Source: Chitinophaga deserti (GTDB lineage: Bacteria > Bacteroidota > Bacteroidia > Chitinophagales > Chitinophagaceae). From it: a DNA stretch of 64,000 bases. The notes under the pieces were generated by a model that saw only the letters and a list, made by a program, of their open reading frames with translations, was not told where the DNA came from and ran no database searches. The stretch covers positions 62,001 through 126,000 of the forward strand of contig NZ_QFFK01000008.1 of assembly GCF_003149455.1 (NCBI RefSeq). The letters are read 5' to 3'. Shown one piece after another: positions 18,846 to 27,441 of this stretch. Each line of letters starts with the position of its first letter. Position 1 is the stretch's first letter. Position numbers and translations under genes: made by a program.

Positions 18846-21740
18846 TTATTCAATTATAAACTTAATGGTACCGCTCACTTTGCGGGATTTATTGCGGGTG
18901 CCCTGGAAGTTGCCCCATGAAAGGCTCCAGTAATCCCACTTATCTGCCACCTGCAGCCATTGGCGGCCCTGTGCGTCTATTTGCATTTTGGCGGATTGGC
19001 TGCCATCAGAAATAACCCTAATTTTCCCGGGTTTGTTTTGCTTGGACAGGGTGAAGTGATAAATATGTTCCTTCCGCGCCCTGTATATTTCGCTGGCTTC
19101 CGTGGTGCCCGCTTTAACGTCGTTGGATTTAGCAAGATAGTAATCCGTCATATCCTGCGCTATATCATTCAAAGGCCGTTCCCTGTAGGCGGTAACCTTC
19201 CCGGTTTTCACAGCAGTACCTTCAGCAGCAGATAAATGCTCTGCCGGATAAGTGCTCCAATAGCCTTTGCGGTTCCAGCTGATCTGATCAAGTGCAGTGG
19301 ATACAGGAATCTTAATACCGATTTCCCAGGTTTGGCGGGGGATACTGTCTGCTTCGTACTGAACTTCCACAAGGCCCGAGGCATGCAGGGTAACCGTATA
19401 GGAAACAGGATATTTACCGATGTTGCCGCTGCAGGTGTATTGTACCGTTTCGCCATTCGAAGTTACTTTGATATTTGCAGCCTCCAGTGGGCCGGAAAAG
19501 ATGCCTGCCGTGTTCTTAAATGCATTACCATCCACAGGCCTGTTCACCATTACTTCTGGTAACCCGGAAACCAGTTCCTGATTACCTTTCCGGATCTTCA
19601 TCCCTGCTCCATTTTGCGGTGCAATGATCTGCAGGTTACCGGATTGATAACCGTCGCCGGATGTACCTGCCCATTTAACCTTGGCGGCAGGCAGTACGGG
19701 TAATACTACAGGTCCCCAGCTGATACGTTCTTCTTCGATGAGGAACCCGTTTTGGTCGTAGAATTTCAGCAATGCGGAGTTGCCGCGGATACCGGCCGTC
19801 TGCAAAGAGATAACACCATTAGCATGGGGAGCAATATCGGGTAGCGGATAGTTTTTCGTTTTACCATCCACGATGAGTTTACAGGTTACACTGGCCAGGT
19901 TAGTATGGTCGAACCGGTTTTTAACAGGCAGTTGCAACACATCTCCAGTTTTAGCCTGCGGGAAGGAAGTTTGACCGATGCGGACAGGGGAGTAGGCTTT
20001 CATGGTGTTCCAGTACTCCGCTTTAGGCCTGCGCCATACATCTACGATACCCCAGGGGCCATAACCCGTTACTTTTTCCGGCATGTGGAACGTTTCGTCG
20101 ATCATGCCCCATATGGCGCCGCCGATATTACCCGGTACATCGAAGCGCACCAGCCAGGTAGTGTCCATGCTGCGGCCCCAGTAGTCTTTGGTATTGGGAT
20201 CATACCGAAGCAGATCGGTGTTGTAACAGGCCACGTGCGCCCATTCATCACTCAGCAGCGGATAATCGGGATGCTCCATGTTTTTGTCGATACCGCCCAT
20301 GTCACTGCCTTTGCCGTCATAAACAGGGTAGTGCCCCACTGCAATATCGAAGCAGCGTTTGCCTTCTTTCAGGGCTGTCCAGGGCCACGACCAGGAAACA
20401 GGGCGCGTAGTATCAATGGTTTTCAGGAAATCATATTCTTTCTGGAAGTTAGTGCCATAGCTGCTTTCATTACCGATAGACCACATAATGATACTGGCAT
20501 GGTTACGGTCGCGGTCGATCATTTCGCTCAGCTGGCCAAGGTAACGGCTGGTAAAGGCCGTATCGTTCTGACTGGAACCGTATTTGTTGTAAAGGCCGCC
20601 GCGGTCCTGTGCCACGAAGCAGATAGCGGTTTCTTCCTGCACATATATGCCATACCGGTCGCAGAACTCGAGGAAGTCTTTAGACGGCGGGTAATGCGAA
20701 GTGCGGATGAAGTTGAAGTTGGCGCCTTTGGCGAGTATCACATCGAGGCTGTCCTGCTGCCGGTTGGTGGAGCGGCCAAGGAGAGGGTGCATATCATGCC
20801 GGCAGGCTCCGCGAAGCTTTACCGGCTGTCCGTTTACCAGCAGCTGCCTGCGGCCGTCTATTCTCACATCTCTGAATCCTACATGCTCCTTATGCTGTGC
20901 AATTGTTTTGCCGGATTGAAGGAGTTTCACCTCCAGCCGGTACAGCTGGGGGCGCTCTGCAGTCCAGGTGATTACTTGAGGCACGGGGATTTTCGCATGC
21001 ATGGCACCGGTTGTAACAGGGATGTTTACGGCAGATACTTTCTTTCCATCCGGACTATACAACGTACAGGAAACTGTTCCGGCAGCTCCGGTTACCACAG
21101 TTTCGATCTGTAATTCTCCGGCAGTGTAATTATGGTTGAGTAAGGTGCGTGTGTATAGCCGGGCAATGTGGGTTTTAGGGCGAACGATGAGGTCCACATT
21201 GCGGAGGATGCCGCCGATGGTGTGGTGGGCGTATCCGGAAGCGAAGGAGATTTCATCCAGCCGGTCCGTTACTTCCACTACGATCTCTGCGGTTTTACCG
21301 GGTTGTGCATACGGTGTGATGTCGCATTCCCAGGCGGTGAATCCGCCAAAATGGTCGCGCACGAAAGTGCCGTTTACATACACTTTTGCATAACTGTATA
21401 CGCCGTTAAAACGGATGGCAGTTTGTTTGCCTGCCGCATCAGCCGGTACGGTAAATTGCCTGCGGTAAAAGAAAGCGGTGTCGTGTTGAACGGGAAATCC
21501 CTGCATGGCGGCTTCTCCAGGTACTTTTATCTTACGCCATACGCCTGCTGATATCCGTGAAGAGAAATTGATTTCCCATTCTCCGTTCAGGCTGGTAACG
21601 GCCTGTTTAACACCTGATACCTGTTGCGGCACAGGGGCAAGGGATACTCTGCCACCAGCCATATAGTCCTGCGCCATGGCGGGCAGCAGCGCCTGTATGC
21701 AACAGAGCATGCCCAGTGCCATACTTTTCCTTTTGATCAT
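18846..21740 (-). CDS. GH2-family glycosidase, secreted (beta-galactosidase-like)
   Basis: Large retaining beta-glycosidase. A signal peptide ends near ALLPAMAQ. The order is sugar-binding jelly roll (about 40-200), Ig-like domain (210-300), TIM barrel (about 300-590) and C-terminal beta domains. The barrel shows HDMHPLLGRS, RTSHYPPSKDF, and MWSIGNESS around residue 423, where the Glu is the acid/base, and LLSDEWAHVACYN around residue 498, where the Glu in DEWAH sits at the nucleophile position. The usual motif is EYAH; Trp replaces Tyr here. The C-terminal region resembles the small-chain domain of large beta-galactosidases. Its start overlaps the stop of another GH2 gene by 4 bases. GH2 also includes glucuronidases and mannosidases, so galactose specificity is probable, not certain. 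Confidence 0.88.
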   Translation of the reverse strand: MIKRKSMALGMLCCIQALLPAMAQDYMAGGRVSLAPVPQQVSGVKQAVTSLNGEWEINFSSRISAGVWRKIKVPGEAAMQGFPVQHDTAFFYRRQFTVPADAAGKQTAIRFNGVYSYAKVYVNGTFVRDHFGGFTAWECDITPYAQPGKTAEIVVEVTDRLDEISFASGYAHHTIGGILRNVDLIVRPKTHIARLYTRTLLNHNYTAGELQIETVVTGAAGTVSCTLYSPDGKKVSAVNIPVTTGAMHAKIPVPQVITWTAERPQLYRLEVKLLQSGKTIAQHKEHVGFRDVRIDGRRQLLVNGQPVKLRGACRHDMHPLLGRSTNRQQDSLDVILAKGANFNFIRTSHYPPSKDFLEFCDRYGIYVQEETAICFVAQDRGGLYNKYGSSQNDTAFTSRYLGQLSEMIDRDRNHASIIMWSIGNESSYGTNFQKEYDFLKTIDTTRPVSWSWPWTALKEGKRCFDIAVGHYPVYDGKGSDMGGIDKNMEHPDYPLLSDEWAHVACYNTDLLRYDPNTKDYWGRSMDTTWLVRFDVPGNIGGAIWGMIDETFHMPEKVTGYGPWGIVDVWRRPKAEYWNTMKAYSPVRIGQTSFPQAKTGDVLQLPVKNRFDHTNLASVTCKLIVDGKTKNYPLPDIAPHANGVISLQTAGIRGNSALLKFYDQNGFLIEEERISWGPVVLPVLPAAKVKWAGTSGDGYQSGNLQIIAPQNGAGMKIRKGNQELVSGLPEVMVNRPVDGNAFKNTAGIFSGPLEAANIKVTSNGETVQYTCSGNIGKYPVSYTVTLHASGLVEVQYEADSIPRQTWEIGIKIPVSTALDQISWNRKGYWSTYPAEHLSAAEGTAVKTGKVTAYRERPLNDIAQDMTDYYLAKSNDVKAGTTEASEIYRARKEHIYHFTLSKQNKPGKIRVISDGSQSAKMQIDAQGRQWLQVADKWDYWSLSWGNFQGTRNKSRKVSGTIKFIIE

Positions 21741-24565
21741 GGTATGCTTATCGTTAATGTTCCTTTGATTGTTTTGCGATTGATATTGATCCTTCCGTTT
21801 GAATGTGGTGTTGTGTAAAATGGTTCTGATCCGTTACTCCAGTAATCCGCGATCAGCCAATGAATATTGCCGTCCTGCAGCCAGCTGCGGGAAGCCTGCT
21901 TTCCGTTGGAACTTACCACTACTGACTGACCCTTTCCATCAGAAAGAGATGCCTTGCGGATATCGTGTTTGGCAGACCGGAAATCGTTGCTGCCCAGTTC
22001 ATTGGCATCGTTCTTCCAGGGGCCCGAGGGTACTTCCCCGAATGCTTCCACCGCTCCCAGCTTGCGAGCTGCCAGTATTGCCGTTCCATGGCTACGGGCA
22101 ATGTCGGTACTGTCGTTTACTGTGAATGCACCTTCCCGTTCCCACTCGAGTTGCTGGTAGCGTTGCGGTAACTGCATCAGCAGGCCATATTGATAAGGCA
22201 GGGAATCGTTGCCGCGGTAGCGCACCTCGTAATCTGTGATGAGCTGTCCGTTGGAAGTAAAGTAGTAAGTCAGTTTACCTTTGCCCGAAGTATAGGTGAT
22301 ATCAGCACTGATGCGCAGTCCCTGTGCACTGGTATCGATCTGCATGTTTTCCGCGAAAAGGGTATAGAGCGGGTAATATTTAAGGGGATAGATATTGTTC
22401 TGGTAGGTTTCCCCCGCTACATTAGGTTTGCCGCCATCTTCGTGGTTGGAGGGGGCTACACATACCACAGGGCCTTGCAGCAGCAGGGTATCATTGCCTT
22501 TGCGTGCGTCCGTGATTATCCCTTTAAGCCTGGAGATCGTATAGGTAACAGCTCCCTGCTGCACAATGTAGGCCTCATCTTTCTCTACATAAGTAACGGG
22601 TGTGGAAGGCCTGGTTAATGCAACAGCGGGGGAGCTGCCCAGCAAAGTTTCTGTACACACAAAACCGCGCGGGTCTTTGAACACTACATGCACCTGGCCA
22701 TCGGTTACCGGGATGCTTAATGTGCCCCTTTTTCCCGGAGCCACGTTGAAGCGGAGGGGTTTCCCGTTGGCAGTGATGGTAATATCTTTAAACGAAGTGA
22801 AGTCGAAGCGGTTTTCGATATCCAGCTCATAAGCATTTGCCTGATTACGGATAGCCATGATCTTTACGGGTTCGTATGCTTTCTTCATACCTGCGTATTC
22901 TGGTTTAGGCCTGCGCCATCCGTCTACCGGTCCCCATGGACCGTACCCCACAATATTGCCGCCGGGCAGATGGAATATATCATCTATCCCGCTCCATATG
23001 GCGCCGCCCAGGCAGCCCTTGTAGTAGTACATGGAATCGTAGAAAGTAACGAGCGGTGCATTATAAGCCGCCCTTATGCCGGGGTCAGTAGCCAGTTCAC
23101 GACGGTTGTAGCAGGAAAGGTGAGCGTATTCTCCGAAAAGCACCGGACGCGTAGACTTTGCAGCTGCCGCCGCCCCATTGATACCGGGATAGTGATACAC
23201 GGCAATATCCGCTTTGCTACCTGCATTGTTGAACCCTCCCCAGCACTGATCATGGAAGGTAGTGGGGCGCGCGGGATCGGTGCGCTTTACGAAGGTATTA
23301 ACGCTGTCCCATAATGCACTCCAGCGCGATTCGTTCCCGAGCGACCATATAATTACAGAAGGATGGTTTTTGCCTGCTGCAATATTCTCTGCATTCGCCT
23401 GCAGCATCAGGGGCAGGAACCGCTGATCGGTATATTTCCATAACCGCCAGATGGGAGAGGCATGATGTTCTATCCAGCTGAGGGCGGCTTCGCTTTCCAC
23501 GAAAAGTCCCAGTTCATCGGCCGCTTCAAGGAATTCTTCCGACGGCGGGTAATGGGAAGTACGGATATAGTTGCAATTGGCATCTCTGAATAGCAGGGCA
23601 TCCTGGCGGCAGAGGGCAGGGGAAATGCTGCGCCCTGTAAGCGGATGTACTTCGTGACGGTTTACGCCCCGCAGCTTCACCGGACTGCCATTCACCAGCA
23701 GCTCATTCCCTTTCACTTCCACTTCCCGGAAACCAACTTTACATTGTGTTACATGCGTTTCCCTGCCATTTTCGATAAGTGCGGTTTCAAGGACATACAG
23801 GTAAGGGTGCTCCGGGTTCCAGTGCTGCGGTTTGCGAATGGTTAAGGAGTGTGTTTCCTCCAATGAAGCCTGTTGGCCAATAGCCTTATCTCCTGCAATG
23901 GTTTGGCGAAGCACCGTTTTGCCGGAAGCATCCGTCAATGTAAACCGGTAACCGGTTTTAACGGGAGTAGCAGTAGTATTAGCGGTAATCGTTTTTAAAT
24001 GAAGAGTAGCATCTTTATAATTTTTATCGAAATCTGTGGTTACCGTAATATCTGCGATATGTGCGTTGGGTACAGCGAACATCGTTACTTTCCGGAGGAT
24101 GCCGCCAACGGTGTGTACGGCGTATTGGGAAGCGCAGGAGAGGTGATCACTGGTTGTAAGCGCCCTTACTTCTACTGCCAGTTCATTCTTACCGCTTTGC
24201 AATGCATCGGTTACATCCACTTCAAAGGGTACAAACCCTCCTTCATGACTGCAAACGGGTTTGCCGTTCATTTTCACCAGCGCATTGGTATTCACGGCAT
24301 CGAACCGTATCTTAACCCGTTTGCCCTTCCAATAGTCGGGGATGATGACGGAGCGGCTGTATTTCGCCGTTTCACCTTCATTCACCGTAAAGCCCTGCAT
24401 CACCCATTCTCCCGGAACGTTTATCTGTTGCCTGTCCTGGAACGTCCAGGTGCCGTTGAGGGACACCACTTCCTGCGGACGGGCAGTAAGTGTGGCCCTT
24501 TGCGCCATGGAGATGGTGTGCCCGCACATCCATAAAACTGTCAGTATCGTTGTTAGTCCTTTCAT
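21737..24565 (-). CDS. GH2-family glycosidase, secreted (beta-galactosidase-like), second copy
   Basis: Paralogue of the next gene in the operon: the same domain order (jelly roll, Ig-like, TIM barrel, C-terminal beta domains), 942 residues, signal peptide ending near TISMAQ. The barrel contains VNRHEVHPLTGRS, RTSHYPPSEEF, IIWSLGNESRW near residue 410 (acid/base Glu) and LFGEYAHLSCYN near residue 475 (nucleophile Glu in the usual EYAH form). Both copies share phrases such as GYGPWG and WRRPK, so they arose from duplication and then diverged; two linkage specificities are likely. The start codon overlaps the RraA stop (TAATG) and the stop overlaps the next GH2 start (ATGA), so the three are translationally coupled. 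Confidence 0.9.
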   Translation of the reverse strand: MKGLTTILTVLWMCGHTISMAQRATLTARPQEVVSLNGTWTFQDRQQINVPGEWVMQGFTVNEGETAKYSRSVIIPDYWKGKRVKIRFDAVNTNALVKMNGKPVCSHEGGFVPFEVDVTDALQSGKNELAVEVRALTTSDHLSCASQYAVHTVGGILRKVTMFAVPNAHIADITVTTDFDKNYKDATLHLKTITANTTATPVKTGYRFTLTDASGKTVLRQTIAGDKAIGQQASLEETHSLTIRKPQHWNPEHPYLYVLETALIENGRETHVTQCKVGFREVEVKGNELLVNGSPVKLRGVNRHEVHPLTGRSISPALCRQDALLFRDANCNYIRTSHYPPSEEFLEAADELGLFVESEAALSWIEHHASPIWRLWKYTDQRFLPLMLQANAENIAAGKNHPSVIIWSLGNESRWSALWDSVNTFVKRTDPARPTTFHDQCWGGFNNAGSKADIAVYHYPGINGAAAAAKSTRPVLFGEYAHLSCYNRRELATDPGIRAAYNAPLVTFYDSMYYYKGCLGGAIWSGIDDIFHLPGGNIVGYGPWGPVDGWRRPKPEYAGMKKAYEPVKIMAIRNQANAYELDIENRFDFTSFKDITITANGKPLRFNVAPGKRGTLSIPVTDGQVHVVFKDPRGFVCTETLLGSSPAVALTRPSTPVTYVEKDEAYIVQQGAVTYTISRLKGIITDARKGNDTLLLQGPVVCVAPSNHEDGGKPNVAGETYQNNIYPLKYYPLYTLFAENMQIDTSAQGLRISADITYTSGKGKLTYYFTSNGQLITDYEVRYRGNDSLPYQYGLLMQLPQRYQQLEWEREGAFTVNDSTDIARSHGTAILAARKLGAVEAFGEVPSGPWKNDANELGSNDFRSAKHDIRKASLSDGKGQSVVVSSNGKQASRSWLQDGNIHWLIADYWSNGSEPFYTTPHSNGRININRKTIKGTLTISIP

Positions 24566-25287
24566 TACATTATGCCGTATTTCTCAAACGCATCCTTCGC
24601 GCTCATGCCTTCCAATATTTTTTGTTGAACGAGCTTTTCGCCCCGTGCCTTTTCAATAGCAAGGGAAAACACTTCCTGCTCTGCCGCGGCGGGTACGATG
24701 CATACGCCGTCTAAATCCCCCAGCACAATATCCCCCGGCATGATCTTAACGCCATTGATCTCAAGAGGAGTCCTGAAATCTATCACCTTACCACGCGGTG
24801 CCTGATCCTGGGCGTATCTGCCATAGGAGAAAGTAGGGAAGTGGAGGTCCAGTATCCCCTTTGTATCTCTCGAATAACCATCTACCACTGCTCCGGCTGC
24901 TCCCAGCATCTGGGCGCGTGTGCTCATAAGTTCGCCCCATAAGGCGTATGATGGCGATGCACCGGTACAAATGTACACTTCGTTCTTTTTCAGGTCGTCG
25001 AGCGCTTCCAGCATCAGTCCGAATGGTTTGGTAAGAAGGGCATTGTGCCCGCCGGTAGGGAACTCGCAGAATACATCTGCCTCCAGTACCGGCATGGCGC
25101 GGCCTATTACAAACATCGCTGCATCCAAAGGCTGTATACGCGGGGAGAGGAACTGGTGAACCAATCCCATTTTGTCCATTATATCGCCTACTACGGCGGT
25201 GTAAAGCTCTTTTTTTACTATTCCGAACAATTCGTCATCATTTTTCCAATACGGACCAATGTGTACCTGTTCTTGTGCTGTTACCAT
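24565..25287 (-). CDS. RraA-family aldolase/lyase (HMG aldolase-like)
   Basis: Cytoplasmic member of the RraA / 4-hydroxy-4-methyl-2-oxoglutarate aldolase fold, first gene of the seven-gene operon. The family active-site stretch is intact: GEL near residue 118, then LGAAGAVVDGYSRD (residues 129-141), ending with the Arg140-Asp141 pair, where Arg binds the keto acid and Asp helps hold the metal. Length is 240 residues, slightly longer than E. coli RraA because of an N-terminal extension. Enzymes of this fold cleave or decarboxylate short 2-keto acids. With a dehydratase and SDR downstream, splitting a keto-deoxy sugar acid into pyruvate and an aldehyde or hydroxy acid is the likely job (inference). 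It is not expected to be an RNase E inhibitor here. Confidence 0.82.
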   Translation of the reverse strand: MVTAQEQVHIGPYWKNDDELFGIVKKELYTAVVGDIMDKMGLVHQFLSPRIQPLDAAMFVIGRAMPVLEADVFCEFPTGGHNALLTKPFGLMLEALDDLKKNEVYICTGASPSYALWGELMSTRAQMLGAAGAVVDGYSRDTKGILDLHFPTFSYGRYAQDQAPRGKVIDFRTPLEINGVKIMPGDIVLGDLDGVCIVPAAAEQEVFSLAIEKARGEKLVQQKILEGMSAKDAFEKYGIM

Positions 25288-25371
25288 ATTTGTAGATTAA
25301 ATACTGATCTGTTAAAACCCGGTTTGTTCCGGCCCAATACTGCAATTTATAACCCTCTGCCCCCTCAGATA

Positions 25372-25400
25372 TTAACGATTTTGACAGAATTGTTAACGAT
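25372..25400. promoter_or_regulatory. Candidate AraC operator: TTAACGAT direct repeat, 21-bp period
   Basis: TTAACGAT occurs at 25372-25379 and again at 25393-25400 in the same direction, exactly 21 bp apart, in the 171-base gap between the divergent AraC gene and the RraA operon. On the minus strand the copies extend to AATATCGTTAACA and AAAATCGTTAATA. Two half sites two helical turns apart is the classic arrangement bound by AraC-family activators. A TATAAATTGC on the minus strand at 25342-25351 could be the -7 region of the RraA operon. Confidence 0.6.
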
Positions 25401-25458
25401 ATTAGCAGGTTTGGCGTGATGTTGTGTAAAATAGATCAAAATCCCTTACATTTATAGT

Positions 25459-26352
25459 ATGAAAGCCAGACTAATGGATACGGGGCTACATGCGGAACGG
25501 CAGTTCCGGGTGAAGTATGTCGACAAGCAGTTTCTCGATTCGCACTTTCATTTTCATGATGCCTGCGAGATTGTGCTCATAGAAGAAGGCTATGGCAAAC
25601 GTATCGTAGGGGATCATGTAGAGGAGTTTGAAGAGGGGGATCTTGTGCTGATGGGCCCCAACTTACCCCACATCTGGCGGAATGATAACGAGTTTTTCCT
25701 GGAACATAACAAGCTGCGTGTAAAAGCCACCGTAATATACTTCGCACCTGCCATGGTGCTTAGTCTGATTACCGGAACTGATGCCGGGGAGCAGGTAGCC
25801 CAGTTATTTACCCGTGCCGCCCGCGGCCTGCGCTTTGGCCATAGAACCAATGCCCTCCTTGCAGGGAAGTTCAGGGATATTGTAAATGCCGAGGGATTGA
25901 AGAAAGTATCCCTGTTCCTCGAAACGGTAGACCTCCTTTCTCATGCGAATGACTTTACCTACCTGGCCAGCGAAACATACAAGAATGCCATGACCAGCCG
26001 CGATGCCGGCCGTTTCAATGATGTTTACCAGCACCTGATAACCAACTTCCACCGCGATATTCCCCTCGATGAAATTGCCGCTGTTGCCCGAATGTCACCC
26101 ACGGCCTTTTGCCGTTACTTCAGAACCCGTACCCAGAAATCATTCGTGCAGTTCCTGCAGGAGATCCGTATTGCCCATGCCTGCAAACTACTGCGGCATG
26201 AAAACCTTTCTATCATGGAAGTATGCCTGGAAAGCGGATATAACAACCTCGTCAATTTCAACAAGTGCTTTAAAAACATCACAACCCAAAGCCCGTCCGA
26301 ATACCGGAAGGCACTGCAGAAAGCCATGGTTCCAGGCATGGTCCCGGCTTAA
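25459..26352 (+). CDS. AraC-family transcriptional regulator with cupin-like sensor domain
   Basis: DNA-binding activator or repressor, probably of the divergent RraA-GH2-dehydratase operon. Residues about 20-95 form a cupin-like sensing fold (HFHFHDACEIVLIEEGYG, EEGDLVLMGPNLPHIW), the usual sugar pocket of the family. The C-terminal 100 residues carry two helix-turn-helix motifs: LDEIAAVARMSPTAFCRYF and IMEVCLESGYNNLVNFNKCF, closing with SPSEYRK. A TACATTTA element 12 bases before the start resembles the -7 element. The paralogue at 49387-50259 has the same plan and also sits beside a sugar operon. Confidence 0.92.
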   Translation: MKARLMDTGLHAERQFRVKYVDKQFLDSHFHFHDACEIVLIEEGYGKRIVGDHVEEFEEGDLVLMGPNLPHIWRNDNEFFLEHNKLRVKATVIYFAPAMVLSLITGTDAGEQVAQLFTRAARGLRFGHRTNALLAGKFRDIVNAEGLKKVSLFLETVDLLSHANDFTYLASETYKNAMTSRDAGRFNDVYQHLITNFHRDIPLDEIAAVARMSPTAFCRYFRTRTQKSFVQFLQEIRIAHACKLLRHENLSIMEVCLESGYNNLVNFNKCFKNITTQSPSEYRKALQKAMVPGMVPA

Positions 26353-26454
26353 AACCTGCCTATTTTTATTGATTTTCTTCTAATAATGTTTCTCCAAAGG
26401 AAATATTTATTTATTTGCACGAAAATAAAACCCTGCCAGCGGGACCGGCTCTGC

Positions 26455-26478
26455 TTTCTATAGCTACAGATATAGAAA
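26455..26478 (+). repeat. AT-rich hairpin in the leader of the next gene
   Basis: TTTCTATA and TATAGAAA form an 8-bp stem with an 8-base loop (GCTACAGA), 74 bases before the start of the secreted protein at 26552. CCTGCCA at 26431-26437 could also pair with TGGCAGG near 26511. A structured 5' leader is possible; no known riboswitch was recognised. Confidence 0.3.
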
Positions 26479-26551
26479 AAAGATGAGATGATATTTAACA
26501 AATATGTGTTGGCAGGTGTTAACTCTGTGTATTTAAATTCAAAACCCTGAT

Positions 26552-27379
26552 ATGAAAAGGCTATCAACAATCATTGTACTGCTATTTGCAACTTTAGTGT
26601 CCTTTGCCCAGTCTGCCAAGAATGACGTGATTTTAAAACTCAACGGTGATGAGCTTACCGGGAAAGTGGTGAAGATCAACGATACGGACCTGGATTTTAC
26701 CTACGCAGGGGAAACGCTGATCTACAACATCAAGAAGTCCGAAATATTGAAGATTACTTACGGCAGCGGCAGGATTGAGGTCTTTAATAAACCAGCACAG
26801 CAGTCTGCAGGAGCAGCCCCTGCCCAGGGCGGCCCGGGACTGGAAGATCATCATAACAAGGTAGCCATCCTCCCGTTTGGCTTTATCCGCGACGGACAGC
26901 CGGCTGATGAATCTATCAGTGAAGAAGTGCAGAACGAATGCTTTTCCTTCATGAACAGGCATGCCGGTGTATTCACCATCCTCACCCCCCGCACTACCAA
27001 CGCCCAGCTCATTAAAGCAGGCATCAACCGCTCAAACATCAAAGGGTATACGATGGATGATATCTGCAACATCCTTGGTGTTGAATATGTGGTAGACGGA
27101 CTGGTGACCCTGAACAAAACCACACAAACCAGCTATCAGACCAATTCCGGTAAAACCACCAGTAAAGACGGGAAAGACGATGAGAAAGATCGGAAATACA
27201 ATAGCTCTTCTTACGGCACTACCACCCAGAACTACCAGACCAATCTGAATCTGGCCATCTACAACGATAAAGGCACCAGCGTTTACAGCCAGGACAGAAC
27301 TGCTTTCTGGAATACGCAGGACGCTTATAAAAATACCCTCGAATACCTGCTGAAGCGCTCCCCGCTTTATACGAAGTAG
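26552..27379 (+). CDS. Secreted protein with a CsgG/TolB-N-like domain, unknown role
   Basis: Function not known. A signal peptide ends at SFAQ (about residue 20). Residues 24-75 form a small beta domain (DVILKLNGDELTGKVVKIN, then YNIKKSEILKITYGSG) of a kind common at the N-terminus of Bacteroidetes secreted proteins. A low-complexity linker rich in Ala, Gly and Pro follows, then about 105-275 resembles the CsgG / TolB-N alpha/beta fold: KVAILPF, an Asn- and Thr-rich stretch, and ILGVEYVVDGLVTLNK. A hydrophilic insert (GKDDEKDRKYNSSSYG) interrupts its last strands. It is a single-gene unit with its own terminator. An envelope-assembly role is a guess based on the CsgG-like fold. Confidence 0.7.
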   Translation: MKRLSTIIVLLFATLVSFAQSAKNDVILKLNGDELTGKVVKINDTDLDFTYAGETLIYNIKKSEILKITYGSGRIEVFNKPAQQSAGAAPAQGGPGLEDHHNKVAILPFGFIRDGQPADESISEEVQNECFSFMNRHAGVFTILTPRTTNAQLIKAGINRSNIKGYTMDDICNILGVEYVVDGLVTLNKTTQTSYQTNSGKTTSKDGKDDEKDRKYNSSSYGTTTQNYQTNLNLAIYNDKGTSVYSQDRTAFWNTQDAYKNTLEYLLKRSPLYTK

Positions 27380-27400
27380 GCAGATAACTACCTTATAATT

Positions 27401-27428
27401 AAAAGCCCGCTGCATGCAGCGGGCTTTT
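27401..27428. terminator. Bidirectional terminator between converging genes
   Basis: Perfect palindrome with stem GCCCGCTG and loop CATG, preceded by AAAA and followed by TTTT, so it can act on both strands. It separates the secreted protein (+, ends 27379) from the SGNH esterase (-, ends 27442). Confidence 0.9.
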
Positions 27429-27441
27429 ATATTTATACCGG

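Noticed and set aside
18836..18853. TTG start of the first enolase-type gene
   Set aside because: ATG 18835 gives the normal start of the family and avoids overlap with the GH2 stop.
24565..25287. RraA-like gene as an RNase E regulator
   Set aside because: Its place at the head of a sugar operon and the intact Arg-Asp aldolase pair fit an enzyme of keto-acid cleavage better.
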